The translations under genes were made by a program, and so were the position numbers. The notes below the pieces were generated by a model, which had not been told where the DNA came from, ran no database searches, and saw only the letters and a list, made by a program, of their open reading frames with translations. This document shows positions 7,418 to 21,200 of a stretch of DNA of 64,000 nucleotides, in pieces (position 1 is the stretch's first letter; every line of letters starts with the position of its first letter). This DNA is from Aurelia coerulea (lineage: Eukaryota; Cnidaria; Scyphozoa; Semaeostomeae; Ulmaridae), in NCBI GenBank assembly GCA_039566865.1, contig CM076949.1, forward strand, positions 23,598,501 to 23,662,500, given 5' to 3'.

Positions 7418-9310
7418 TAGTAGTGATTCTTTATAAAATTCTCACATCTATTGCTATCTGTCGGATCGGATCTATCGAAAAATATGAATATCTCTGCTTC
7501 TATAACAGTAACAGGAGCCGGAGTGACATTTTCGAACTCAGCATTCAATTCTGCATCGAAACATGGCTTTAAAAAAGCAATTGAAGATTCTCTATCAATA
7601 GATGCTTTTCTGTGGTAGTGATTCTCTAACAAATTCTCACATCTATTGCAATCTATCTTAAAAGCTGAATATCTCTGCTCCTAAAACAGTTACAGCAGCT
7701 GGAGAGACATTTTCGAACTCAGCATTCAATTCTGCATCGAAACATTGCTATAAAAAAAGCAATTGAAGATTCTCTATCAATTGATGCTTTTCTGTGGTAG
7801 TGATTCTCCAACAAATTCTCACATCTATTGCAATCTATCTTAAAAGCTGAATATCTCTGCTCCTAAAACAGTTACAGCAGCTGGAGAGATATTTTCGAAC
7901 TCAGCATTCAATTCTGCATCGAAACATTGCTATAAAAACAATTGAAGATTCTCTATCAATAGATGCTTTTCTGTGGTAGTGATTCTCTACCAAATTCTCG
8001 CATCTATTGCAATCTATCTTAAAAGCTGAATATCTCTGCTCCTAAAATAGTTACAGAGTTTTGAATGACTTTTTTGAACTCAGTGTTGAATTATGCATCA
8101 GAACATTGCTATTAAAAATCAATTGATGATTCTCTCTGCCTTAATGGAATAGATGCTTTTCTGTGGTAGTGATTCTCTACCAAATTCTCGCATCTATTGC
8201 AATCTATCTTAAAAGCTGAATATCTCTGCTCCTAAAACAGTTACAGCAGCTGGAGAGACATTTTCGAACTCAACATTCAATTCTGCATCGAAACATTGCT
8301 ATAAAAAAGCAATTGAAGATTCTCTATCAATAGATGCTTTTCTGTGGTAGTGATTCTCTAACAAATTCTCACATCTATTGCAATCTATCTTAAAAGCTGA
8401 ATATCTCTGCTCCTAAAACAGTTACAGCAGTTGGAGAGATATTTTCGAACTCAGCATTCAATTCTGCATCGAAACATTGCTATAAAAAAGCAATTGAAGA
8501 TTCTCTATCAATAGATGCTTTTCTGTGGTAGTGATTCTCTAACAAATTCTCACATCTATTGCACTCTGTTTAAAGCTCAATATCTCTGTTCCTAAATTAG
8601 TTACAGAGTTCTGAATGACTTTTTTGAACTCAGTATTGAATTATGCATCGGAACATTGCTGTTAGAAATCAATTGATGACTTTCTAAACATTTCTCAGGT
8701 TTAATGGCATAGAATTATTCGGTGGTAGTGAGTCTCTACCAAGTTCTCACATCCATTGTAATCTGTTTAAAGCTCAATATCTCTGTTCCTAAAATAGTTA
8801 AAGAGTTGTGAATGACTTTTTTGAACTCAGTGTTCAATTTTGCATCGGAACATTGCTTTTAGAAATAAATTGTCGATTCTCTCTGCCTTAATGGAATAGA
8901 TGCTTTTCGGTGGTAGTGATTCTCTACCAAATTCTCGCATCTATTGCAATCTATCTTAAAAGCTGAATATCTCTGCTCCTAAAACAGTTACAGCAGCTGG
9001 AGAGACATTTTCGAACTCAACATTCAATTCTGCATCGAAACATTGCTATAAAAAAGCAATTGAAGATTCTCTATCAATAGATGCTTTTCTGTGGTAGTGA
9101 TTCTCTAACAAATTCTCACATCTATTGCAATCTATCTTAAAAGCTGAATATCTCTGCTCCTAAAACAGTTACAGCAGCTGGAGAGACATTTTCGAACTCA
9201 ACATTCAATTCTGCATCGAAACATTGCTATAAAAAAGCAATTGAAGATTCTCTATCAATAGATGCTTTTCTGTGGTAGTGATTCTCTAACAAATTCTCAC
9301 ATCTATTGCA
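7418..9310. repeat. Array edge: divergent founder-like monomers (type E)
   Basis: The first monomer (7418 to about 7610) is strongly diverged. The next copies (about 7611-8040, 8160-8560, 8890-9290) share features rare or absent further in: CTGTGGTAG instead of CGGTGGTAG, CTCACATC instead of CTCGCATC, CAGCAGCTGGAGAGACATTT, and TCTATCAATAGATGC instead of TGCCTTAATGGAATAGATGC. Their second half (GCATTCAATTCTGCATCGAA...AAGCAATTGAAGATTC) is the relative of the minority half-monomer seen scattered in the interior. Confidence 0.85.
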
Positions 9311-12084
9311 CTCTGTTTAAAGCTCAATATCTCTGTTCCTAAAATAGTTACAGAGTTCTGAATGACTTTTTTGAACTCAGTATTGAATTATGCATCGGAA
9401 CATTGCTATTAGAAATCAATTGATGATTTTCTAAACATTTCTCAGGATTAATGGCATAGATATTATTCGGTGGTAGTGATTCTCTACCAAGTTCTCACAT
9501 CCATTGTAATCTGTTTAAAGCTCAATATCTCTGTTCCTAAAATAGTTAAAGAGTTGTGAATGACTTTTTTGAACTCAGTGTTCAATTTTGCATCGGAACA
9601 TTGCTATTAGAAATCAATTGATGATTCTCTCTGCCTTAATGGATAGATGCTTTTCGGTGGTATTGATTCTCTACCAAATTCTCGCATCTATTGCAATCTA
9701 TCTTAAAAGCTGAATATCTCTGCTCCTAAAATAGTTACAGAGTTTTGAATGACTTTTTTGAACTCAGTGTTGAATTATGCATCAGAACATTGCTATTAGA
9801 AATCAATTGATGAGTTTCTCTGCCTTAATGGAATAGATGCTTTTCGGTGGTAGTGATTCTCTACCAAATTCTCGCATCTATTGAAATCTATCTCAAAAGC
9901 TGAATTTCTCTGCTTTTAAAATAGTTACAGAGTTCTGAATGACGTTTTTGAACTCAGTGTTGAATTATGCATTAGAACATTGCTATTAGAAATCAATTGA
10001 TGAGTTTCTCTGGCTTAATGGAATAGATGCTTTTCGGTGGTAGTGATTCTCTACCAAATTCTCGCATCTATTGCAATCTATCTCAAAAGCTGAATATCTC
10101 TGCTTTTAAAATAGGTACAGAGTTCTGAATGACGTTTTTGAATTCAGCATTCAACTCGGCATCGAAACATTGTTATAAGAAAGCAATTGAAGATTCTCTC
10201 TGCCTTAATGGAATATATGCTTTTCGGTGGTAGTGATTCTCTACCAAATTCTCGCATCTATTGCAATCTATCTTAAAAGCTGAATATCTCTGCTCCTAAA
10301 ATAGTTACAGAGTTTTGAATGACTTTTTTGAACTCATTGTTGAATTATGCATCAGAACATTGCTATTAGAAGTCAATTGATGAGTTTCTCTGCCTTAATG
10401 GAATAGATGCTTTTCGGTGGTAGTGATTCTCTACCAAATTCTCGCATCTATTGCACTCTGTTTAAAGCTCAATATCTCTGTTCGTAAAATAGTTACAGAG
10501 TTCTGAATGACTTTTTTGAACTTAGCATTCAATTCCGCATCGAAACATTGTTATAAGAAAGCAATTGAAGATTCTCTCTGCCTTAATGGAATATATGCTT
10601 TTCGGTGGTAGTGATTCTCTACCAAATTCTCGCATCTATTGCAATCTATCTTAAAAGCTGAATATCTCTGCTCCTAAAATAGTTACAGAGTTTTGAATGA
10701 CTTTTTTGAACTCAGTGTTGAATTATGCATCAGAACATTGCTATTAGAAATCAATTGATGAGTTTCTCTGCCTTAATGGAATAGATGCTTTTCGGTGGTA
10801 GTGATTCTCTACCATATTCTCGCATCTATTGCAATCTATCTTAAAAGCTAAATATCTCTGCTTTTAAAATAGTTACAGAGTTCTGAATGACTTTTTTGAA
10901 TTCAGCATTCAATTCCGCATCGAAACATTGTTATAAGAAAGCAATTGAAGATTCTCTCTGCCTTAATGGAATATATGCTTTTCGGTGGTAGTGATTCTCT
11001 ACCAAATTCTCGCATCTATTGCACTCTCTTTAAAGCTCAATATATCTGTTCGTAAAATAGTTACAGAGTTCTGAATGGCTTTTTTGAACTCAGCATTCAA
11101 TTCCGCATCGAAACATTGTTATAAGAAAGCAATTGAAGATTCTCTCTGCCTTAATAGAATATATGCTTTTCGGTGGTAGTGATTCTCTACCAAATTCTCG
11201 CATCTATTGCAATCTATCTTAAAAGCTGAATATCTCTGCTCCTAAAATAGTTACAGAGTTTTGAATGACTTTTTTGAACTCAGTGTTGAATTATGCATCA
11301 GAACATTGCTATTAGAAGTCAATTGATGAGTTTCTCTGCCTTAATGGAATAGATGCTTTTCGGTGGTAGTGATTCTCTACCATATTCTCGCATCTATTGC
11401 AATCTATCTTAAAAGCTAAATATCTCTGCTTTTAAAATAGTTACAGAGTTCTGAATGACTTTTTTGAATTCAGCATTCAATTCCGCATCGAAACATTGTT
11501 ATAAGAAAGCAATTGAAGATTCTCTCTGCCTTAATGGAATATATGCTTTTCGGTGGTAGTGATTCTCTACCAAATTCTCGCATCTATTGCACTCTCTTTA
11601 AAGCTTAATATCTCTGCTCCTAAATTAGTTACAGAGTTCTGAATGCCTTTTTTGAACTCAGTGTTAAATTATGCATTAGAACATTGCTATTAGAAATCAA
11701 TTGATGAGTTTCTCTGCCTTAATTGAATAGATGCTTTTCGGTGGTAGTGAATCTCTACCATATTCTCGCATCTATTGCAATCTATCTTAAAAGCTGAATA
11801 TCTCTGCTCCTAAAATAGTTACAGAGTTGCGAATGACTTTTTTGAACTCAGTGTTGAATTATGCATCAGAACATTGCTATTAGAAATCAATTGATGAGTT
11901 TCTCTGCCTTAATGGAATAGATGCTTTTCGGTGGTATTGATTCTCTACCAAATTCTCGCATCTATTGCAATCTATCTCAAAAGCTGAATATCTCTGCTTT
12001 TAAAAAAGTTACAGAGTTCTGAATGACTTTTTTGAACTCAGTGTTGAATTATTCATCGGAACATTGCTATTAGAAATCAATTGA

Positions 12085-12150
12085 TGATTGCTTAATGGAA
12101 TAATGCTTTTCTGATTCTCTACCAAATTCTCGCATCTATTTAATATCTCT
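12085..12150. repeat. Shortened satellite monomer with several internal deletions
   Basis: The monomer lacks most of CTCTCTGCC after GATGATT, lacks CGGTGGTAG after GCTTTT, and lacks the segment between GCATCTATT and TAATATCTC. Three separate gaps in one copy, with intact copies on both sides, make it the most heavily deleted monomer in the array. Confidence 0.75.
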
Positions 12151-12249
12151 GCTCCTAAATTAGTTACAGAGTTCTGAATGCCTTTTTTGAACTCAGTGTT
12201 AAATTATGCATTAGAACATTGCTATTAGAAGTCAATTGATGAGTTTCTC

Positions 12250-15200
12250 TGCCTTAATGGAATAGATGCTTTTCGGTGGTATTGATTCTCTACCAAATTC
12301 TCGCATCTATTGCAATCTATCTCAAAAGCTGAATATCTCTGCTTTTAAAATAGTTATAGAGTTCTGAATGACTTTTTTGAACTCAGTGTTGAATTATGCA
12401 TCGGAACATTGCTATTAGAAATCAATTGATGAGTTTCTCTGCCTTAATGGAATAGATGCTTTTCGGTGGTATTGATTCTCTACCAAATTCTCGCATCTAT
12501 TGCAATCTATCTCAAAAGCTTAATATCTCTGCTCCTAAATTAGTTACAGAGTTCTGAATGCCTTTTTTGAACTCAGTGTTAAATTATGCATTAGAACATT
12601 GCTATTAGAAATCAATTGATGAGTTTCTCTGCCTTAATGAAATAGATGCTTTTTGGTGGTAGTGAATCTCTACCATATTCTCGCATCTATTGCAATCTAT
12701 CTTAAAAGCTGAATATCTATGCTCCTAAAATAGTTACAGAGTTGCGAATGCCTTTTTTGAACTCAGTGTTCAATTTTACATCGGAACATTGCTTTCAGAA
12801 ATAAATTGATGATTCTCTCTGCCTTAATGGAATAGATGCTTCTCGGTGGTAGTGATTCTCTACCAAATTCTCGCATCTATTGCAATCTCTCTCAAAAGCT
12901 GAATATCTCTGCTTTTAAAATAGTTACAGAGTTCTGAATGACTTTTTTGAACTCAGTGTTGAATTATGCATCAGAACATTGCTATTAGAAATCAATTGAT
13001 GAGTTTCTCTGCCTTAATGGAATAGATGCTTTTCGGTGGTATTGATTCTCTACCAAATTCTCGCATCTATTGCAATCTATCTCAAAAGCTGAATATCTCT
13101 GCTTTTAAAATAGTTATAGAGTTCTGAATGACTTTTTTGAACTCAGTGTTGAATTATGCATCGGAACATTGCTATTAGAAATCAATTGATGATTCTCTCT
13201 GCTTTAATGGAATAGATGCTTTTCGGTGGTAGTGATTCTCTAACAAATTCTCGCATCTATTGCACTCTCTTTAAAGCTCAATATATCTGTTCGTAAAATA
13301 GTCACAGAGTTATGAATGACATTTTTGAACTCAGCATTCAATTCCGCATCGAAACATTGTTATAAGAAAGCAATTGAAGATTCTCTCTGCATGAATGGAA
13401 TAAATGCTTTTCGGTGGTAGTGATTCTCTACCAAATTCTCGCATCTATTGCAATCTATCTTAAAAGCTGAATATCTCTGCTCCTAAAATAGTTACAGAGT
13501 TCTGAATGACTTTTTTGTACTCAGTATTGAATTATGCATCGGAACATTGCTATTAGAAATCAATTGATGAGTTTTTCTGCCTTAATGGAATAGATGCTTT
13601 TCGGTGGTAGTGATTCTCTACCATATTCTCGCATCTATTGCAATCTATCTTAAAAGCTGAATATCTCTGCTAATAAAATAGTTACAGAGTTCTGAATGCC
13701 TTTTTTGAACTCAGTGTTAAATTATGCATTAGAACATTGCTATTAGAAATCAATTGATGAGTTTCTCTGCCTTAATGGAATAGATGCTTTTCGGTGGTAG
13801 TGATTCTCTACCAAATTCTCGCATCTATTGCAATCTATCTCAAAAGCTGAATATCTCTGCTTATAAAATAGTTACAGAGTTCTGAATGACGTTTTTGAAC
13901 TCAGTGTTGACTTATGCATCGGAACATTGCTATTAGAAATCAGTTTATGATTCTCTCTGCCTTAATGGAATAGATGCTTTTCGGTGGTAGTGATTCTCTA
14001 CCATATTCTCGCATCTATTGCACTCTGTTTAAAGCTCAATATCTCTGTTCCTAAAATAGTTACAGAGTTCTGAATGACTTTTTTGAACTCAGTATTGAAT
14101 TATGCATCGGAACATTGCTATTAGAAATCAATTGATGATTCTCTCTGCCTTAATGGAATAGATGCTTTTCGGTGGTAGTGATTCTCTACAAAAATTCTCG
14201 CATCTATTGCACTCTCTTTAAAGCTCAATATATCTGTTCGTAAAATAGTTACAGAGTTCTGAATGACTTTTTTGAACTCAGCATTCAATTCCGCATCGAA
14301 ACATTGTTATAAGAAAGCAATTGAAGATTCTCTCTGCCTTAATGGAATATATGCTTTTCGGTGGTAGTGAATCTCTACCATATTCTCGCATCTATTGCAC
14401 TCTCTTTAAAAATCAGTATCTCTGTTCCTGAAATATTTACAGAGTTCTGAATGACGTTTTTGAACTCAGTGTTCAATTTTGCATGGGAACATTGCTTTTA
14501 GAAATAAATTGATGATTCTCTCTGCCTTAATGGAATAGATGCTTTTCGGTGGTATTGATTCTCTACCAAATTCTCGCATCTATTGCAATCTATCTTAAAA
14601 TCTGAATATCTCTGCTCCTAAAATAGTTACAGAGTTGTGAATGACTTTTTTGAACTCAGTGTTCAATTTTGCATCGGAACATTGCTTTTAGAAATCAATT
14701 GATGATTCTCTCTGCCTTAATGGAATAGATGCTTTTCGGTGGTAGTGATTCTCTACCAAATTCTCGCATCTATTGCAATCTATCTCAAAAGCTGAATATC
14801 TCTGCTCCTAAAATAGTTACAGAGTTCTGAATGACTTTTTTGAACTCAGTGTTGAATTATGCATCAGAACATTGCTATTAGAAATCAATTGATGAGTTTC
14901 TCTGCCTTAATGGAATAGATGCTTTTCGGTGGTATTGATTCTCTACCAAATTCTCGCATCTATTGCAATCTATCTCAAAAGCTGAATATCTCTGCTTTTA
15001 AATAGCTACAGAGTTCTGAATGACTTTTTTGAACTCAGTGTTGAATTATGCATCGGAACATTGCTATTAGAAATCAATTGATGATTCTCTCTGCCTTAAT
15101 GGATAGATGCTTTTCGGTGGTATTGATTCTCTACCAAATTCTCGCATCTATTGCAATCTATCTTAAAAGCTGAATATCTCTGCTCCTAAAATAGTTACAG

Positions 15201-18200
15201 AGTTGTGAATGACTTTTTTGAACTCAGTGTTCAATTTTGCATCGGAACATTGCTTTCAGAAATAAATTGATGATTCTCTCTGCCTTAATGGAATAGATGC
15301 TTTTCGGTGGTAGTGATTCTCTACCAAATTCTCGCATCTATTGCAATCTATCTCAAAAGCTGAATATCTCTGCTCCTAAAATAGTTACAGAGTTCTGAAT
15401 GACTTTTTTGAACTCAGTGTTGAATTATGCATCAGAACATTGCTATTAGAAATCAATTGATGAGTTTCTCTGCCTTAATGGAATAGATGCTTTTCGGTGG
15501 TATTGATTCTCTACCAAATTCTCGCATCTATTGCAATCTATCTCAAAAGCTGAATATCTCTGCTTTTAAAATAGTTATTGAGTTCTGAATGACTTTTTTG
15601 AACTCAGTGTTGAATTATGCATCGGAACATTGCTATTAGAAATCAATTGATGAGTTTCTCTGCCTTAATGGAATAGATGCTTTTCGGTGGTATTGATTCT
15701 CTACCAAATTCTCGCATCTATTGCAATCTATCTCAAAAGCTTAATATCTCTGCTCCTAAATTAGTTACAGAGTTCTGAATGCCTTTTTTGAACTCAGTGT
15801 TAAATTATGCATTAGAACATTGCTATTAGAAATCAATTGATGAGTTTCTCTGCCTTAATGAAATAGATGCTTTTTGGTGGTAGTGAATCTCTACCATATT
15901 CTCGCATCTATTGCAATCTATCTTAAAAGCTGAATATCTCTGCTCCTAAAATAGTTACAGAGTTGCGAATGCCTTTTTTGAACTCAGTGTTCAATTTTAC
16001 ATCGGAACATTGCTTTCAGAAATAAATTGATGATTCTCTCTGCCTTAATGGAATAGATGCTTCTCGGTGGTAGTGATTCTCTACCAAATTCTCGCATCTA
16101 TTGCAATCTCTCTCAAAAGCTGAATATCTCTGCTTTTAAAATAGTTACAGAGTTCTGAATGACTTTTTTGAACTCAGTGTTGAATTATGCATCAGAACAT
16201 TGCTATTAGAAATCAATTGATGAGTTTCTCTGCCTTAATGGAATAGATGCTTTTCGGTGGTATTGATTCTCTACCAAATTCTCGCATCTATTGCAATCTA
16301 TCTCAAAAGCTGAATATCTCTGCTTTTAAAATAGTTATAGAGTTCTGAATGACTTTTTTGAACTCAGTGTTGAATTATGCATCGGAACATTGCTATTAGA
16401 AATCAATTGATGATTCTCTCTGCTTTAATGGAATAGATGCTTTTCGGTGGTAGTGATTCTCTAACAAATTCTCGCATCTATTGCACTCTCTTTAAAGCTC
16501 AATATATCTGTTCGTAAAATAGTCACAGAGTTATGAATGACATTTTTGAACTCAGCATTCAATTCCGCATCGAAACATTGTTATAAGAAAGCAATTGAAG
16601 ATTCTCTCTGCATGAATGGAATAAATGCTTTTCGGTGGTAGTGATTCTCTACCAAATTCTCGCATCTATTGCAATCTATCTTAAAAGCTGAATATCTCTG
16701 CTCCTAAAATAGTTACAGAGTTCTGAATGACTTTTTTGAACTCAGTGTTGAATTATGCATCGGAACATTGCTATTAGAAATCAATTGATGAGTTTCTCTG
16801 CCTTAATGGAATAGATGCTTTTCGATGGTAGTGATTCTCTACCATATTCTCGCATCTATTGCAATCTATCTTAAAAGCTGAATATCTCTGCTAATAAAAT
16901 AGTTACAGAGTTCTGAATGCCTTTTTTGAACTCAGTGTTAAATTATGCATTAGAACATTGCTATTAGAAATCAATTGATGAGTTTCTCTGCCTTAATGGA
17001 ATAGATGATTTTCGGTGGTAGTGATTCTCTACCAAATTCTCGCATCTATTGCAATCTATCTCAAAAGCTGAATATCTCTGCTTATAAAATAGTTACAGAG
17101 TTCTGAATGACGTTTTTGAACTCAGTGTTGACTTATGCATCGGAACATTGCTATTAGAAATCAGTTTATGATTCTCTCTGCCTTAATGGAATAGATGCTT
17201 TTCGGTGGTAGTGATTCTCTACCATATTCTCGCATCTATTGCACTCTGTTTAAAGCTCAATATCTCTGTTCCTAAAATAGTTACAGAGTTCTGAATGACT
17301 TTTTTGAACTCAGTATTGAATTATGCATCGGAACATTGCTATTAGAAATCAATTGATGATTCTCTCTGCCTTAATGGAATAGATGCTTTTCGGTGGTAGT
17401 GATTCTCTACAAAAATTCTCGCATCTATTGCACTCTCTTTAAAGCTCAATATATCTGTTCGTAAAATAGTTACAGAGTTCTGAATGACTTTTTTGAACTC
17501 AGCATTCAATTCCGCATCGAAACATTGTTATAAGAAAGCAATTGAAGATTCTCTCTGCCTTAATGGAATATATGCTTTTCGGTGGTAGTGAATCTCTACC
17601 ATATTCTCGCATCTATTGCACTCTCTTTAAAAATCAGTATCTCTGTTCCTGAAATATTTACAGAGTTCTGAATGACGTTTTTGAACTAAGTGTTCAATTT
17701 TGCATGGGAACATTGCTTTTAGAAATAAATTGATGATTCTCTCTGCCTTAATGGAATAGATGCTTTTCGGTGGTATTGATTCTCTACCAAATTCTCGCAT
17801 CTATTGCAATCTATCTTAAAATCTGAATATCTCTGCTCCTAAAATAGTTACAGAGTTGTGAATGACTTTTTTGAACTCAGTGTTCAATTTTGCATCGGAA
17901 CATTGCTTTCAGAAATAAATTGATGATTCTCTCTGCCTTAATGGAATAGATGCTTTTCGGTGGTAGTGATTCTCTACCAAATTCTCGCATCTATTGCAAT
18001 CTATCTCAAAAGCTGAATATCTCTGCTCCTAAAATAGTTACAGAGTTCTGAATGACTTTTTTGAACTCAGTGTTGAATTATGCATCAGAACATTGCTATT
18101 AGAAATCAATTGATGAGTTTCTCTGCCTTAATGGAATAGATGCTTTTCGGTGGTATTGATTCTCTACCAAATTCTCGCATCTATTGCAATCTATCTCAAA

Positions 18201-21200
18201 AGCTGAATATCTCTGCTTTTAAAATAGTTATAGAGTTCTGAATGACTTTTTTGAACTCAGTGTTGAATTATGCATCGGAACATTGCTATTAGAAATCAAT
18301 TGATGAGTTTCTCTGCCTTAATGGAATAGATGCTTTTCGGTGGTATTGATTCTCTACCAAATTCTCGCATCTATTGCAATCTATCTCAAAAGCTGAATAT
18401 CTCTGCTTTTAAAATAGTTATAGAGTTCTGAATGACTTTTTTGAACTCAGTGTTGAATTATGCATCGGAACATTGCTATTAGAAATCAATTGAAGATTCT
18501 CTCTGCCTTAATGGAATAGATGCTTTTCGGTGGTAGTGATTCTCTACCATATTCTCGCATCTATTGCAATCTATCTTAAAAGCTTAATATCTCTGCTCCT
18601 AAAATAGTTACAGAGTTCTGAATGCCTTTTTTGAACTCAGTGTTAAATTATGCATTAGAACATTGCTATAAGAAATCAATTGATGAGTTTCTCTGCCTTA
18701 ATGGAATAGATGCTTTTCGGTGGTAGTGATTCTCTACCAAATTCTCGCATCTATTGCAATCTATGTCAAAAGCTGAATATCTCTGCTTTTAAAATAGTTA
18801 CAGAGTTCTGAATGTCTTTTTTGAACTCAGTGTTAAATTATGCATTAGAACATTGCTATTAGAAATCAATTGATGAGTTTCTCTGCCTTAATGGAATAGA
18901 TGCTTTTCGGTGGTATTGATTCTCTACCAAATTCTCGCATCTATTGCACTCTCTTTAAAAATCAGTATCTCTGTTCCTAAAATAGTTACAGAGTTCTGAA
19001 TGACGTTTTTGAACTCAGTGTTCAATTTTGCATGGGAACATTGCTTTTAGAAATAAATTGATGATTCTCTCTGCCTTAATGGAATAGATGCTTTTCGGTG
19101 GTAGTGATTCTCTACCAAATTCTCGCATCTATTGCAATCTATCTTAAAATCTGAATATCTCTGCTCCTTAAATAGTTACAGAGTTGTGAATGACTTTTTT
19201 GAACTCAGTGTTCAATTTTGCATCGGAACATTGCTTTCAGAAATAAATTGATGATTCTCTCTGCCTTAATGGAATAGATGCTTTTCGGTGGTAGTGATTC
19301 TCTACCAAATTCTCGCATCTATTGCAATCTATCTCAAAAGCTGAATATCTCTGCTCCTAAAATAGTTACAGAGTTCTGAATGACTTTTTTGAACTCAGTG
19401 TTGAATTATGCATCAGAACATTGCTATTAGAAATCAATTGATGAGTTTCTCTGCCTTAATGGAATAGATGCTTTTCGGTGGTATTGATTCTCTACCAAAT
19501 TCTCGCATCTATTGCAATCTATCTCAAAAGCTGAATATCTCTGCTTTTAAAATAGTTATAGAGTTCTGAATGACTTTTTTGAACTCAGTGTTGAATTATG
19601 CATCGGAACATTGCTATTAGAAATCAATTGAAGATTCTCTCTGCCTTAATGGAATAGATGCTTTTCGGTGGTAGTGATTCTCTACCATATTCTCGCATCT
19701 ATTGCAATCTATCTTAAAAGCTTAATATCTCTGCTCCTAAAATAGTTACAGAGTTCTGAATGCCTTTTTTGAACTCAGTGTTAAATTATGCATTAGAACA
19801 TTGCTATTAGAAATCAATTGATGAGTTTCTCTGCCTTAATGGAATAGATGCTTTTCGGTGGTAGTGATTCTCTACCAAATTCTCGCATCTATTGCAATCT
19901 ATCTCAAAAGCTAAATATCTCTGCTCCTAAAATAGTTACAGAATTCTGAATGACTTTTTTGAACACAGTGTTGAATTATGCATCAGAACATTGCTATTAG
20001 AAATCAATTGATGAGTTTCTCTGCCTTAATGGAATAGATGCTTTTCGGTGGTATTGATTCTCTACCAAATTCTCGCATCTATTGCAATCTATCTCAAAAG
20101 CTGAATATCTCTGCTTTTAAAATAGTTATAGAGTTCTGAATGACTTTTTTGAACTCAGTGTTGAATTATGCATCGGAACATTGCTATTAGAAATCAGTTG
20201 ATGAGTTTCTCTGCCTTAATGGAATAGATGCTTTTCGGTGGTATTGATTCTCTACCAAATTCTCGCATCTATTGCAATCTATCTCAAAAGCTTAATATCT
20301 CTGCTCCTAAATTAGTTACAGAGTTCTGAATGCCTTTTTTGAACTCAGTGTTAAATTATGCATTAGAACATTGCTATTAGAAATCAATTGATGAGTTTCT
20401 CTGCCTTAATGAAATAGATGCTTTTTGGTGGTAGTGAATCTCTACCATATTCTCGCATCTATTGCAATCTATCTTAAAAGCTGAATATCTCTGCTCCTAA
20501 AATAGTTACAGAGTTGCGAATGCCTTTTTTGAACTCAGTGTTCAATTTTACATCGGAACATTGCTTTCAGAAATAAATTGATGATTCTCTCTGCCTTAAT
20601 GGAATAGATGCTTTTCGGTGGTAGTGATTCTCTACAAAAATTCTCGCATCTATTGCACTCTCTTTAAAGCTCAATATATCTGTTCGTAAAATAGTTACAG
20701 AGTTCTGAATGACTTTTTTGAACTCAGCATTCAATTCCGCATCGAAACATTGTTATAAGAAAGCAATTGAAGATTCTCTCTGCCTTAATGGAATATATGC
20801 TTTTCGGTGGTAGTGAATCTCTACCATATTCTCGCATCTATTGCACTCTCTTTAAAAATCAGTATCTCTGTTCCTGAAATATTTACAGAGTTCTGAATGA
20901 CGTTTTTGAACTCAGTGTTCAATTTTGCATGGGAACATTGCTTTTAGAAATAAATTGATGATTCTCTCTGCCTTAATGGAATAGATGCTTTTCGGTGGTA
21001 TTGATTCTCTACCAAATTCTCGCATCTATTGCAATCTATCTTAAAATCTGAATATCTCTGCTCCTAAAATAGTTACAGAGTTGTGAATGACTTTTTTGAA
21101 CTCAGTGTTCAATTTTGCATCGGAACATTGCTTTCAGAAATAAATTGATGATTCTCTCTGCCTTAATGGAATAGATGCTTTTCGGTGGTAGTGATTCTCT

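Noticed and set aside
10021..10040. CCTTAATGG in each monomer as a CArG box
   Set aside because: The CArG consensus needs six A/T between CC and GG; only five are present.
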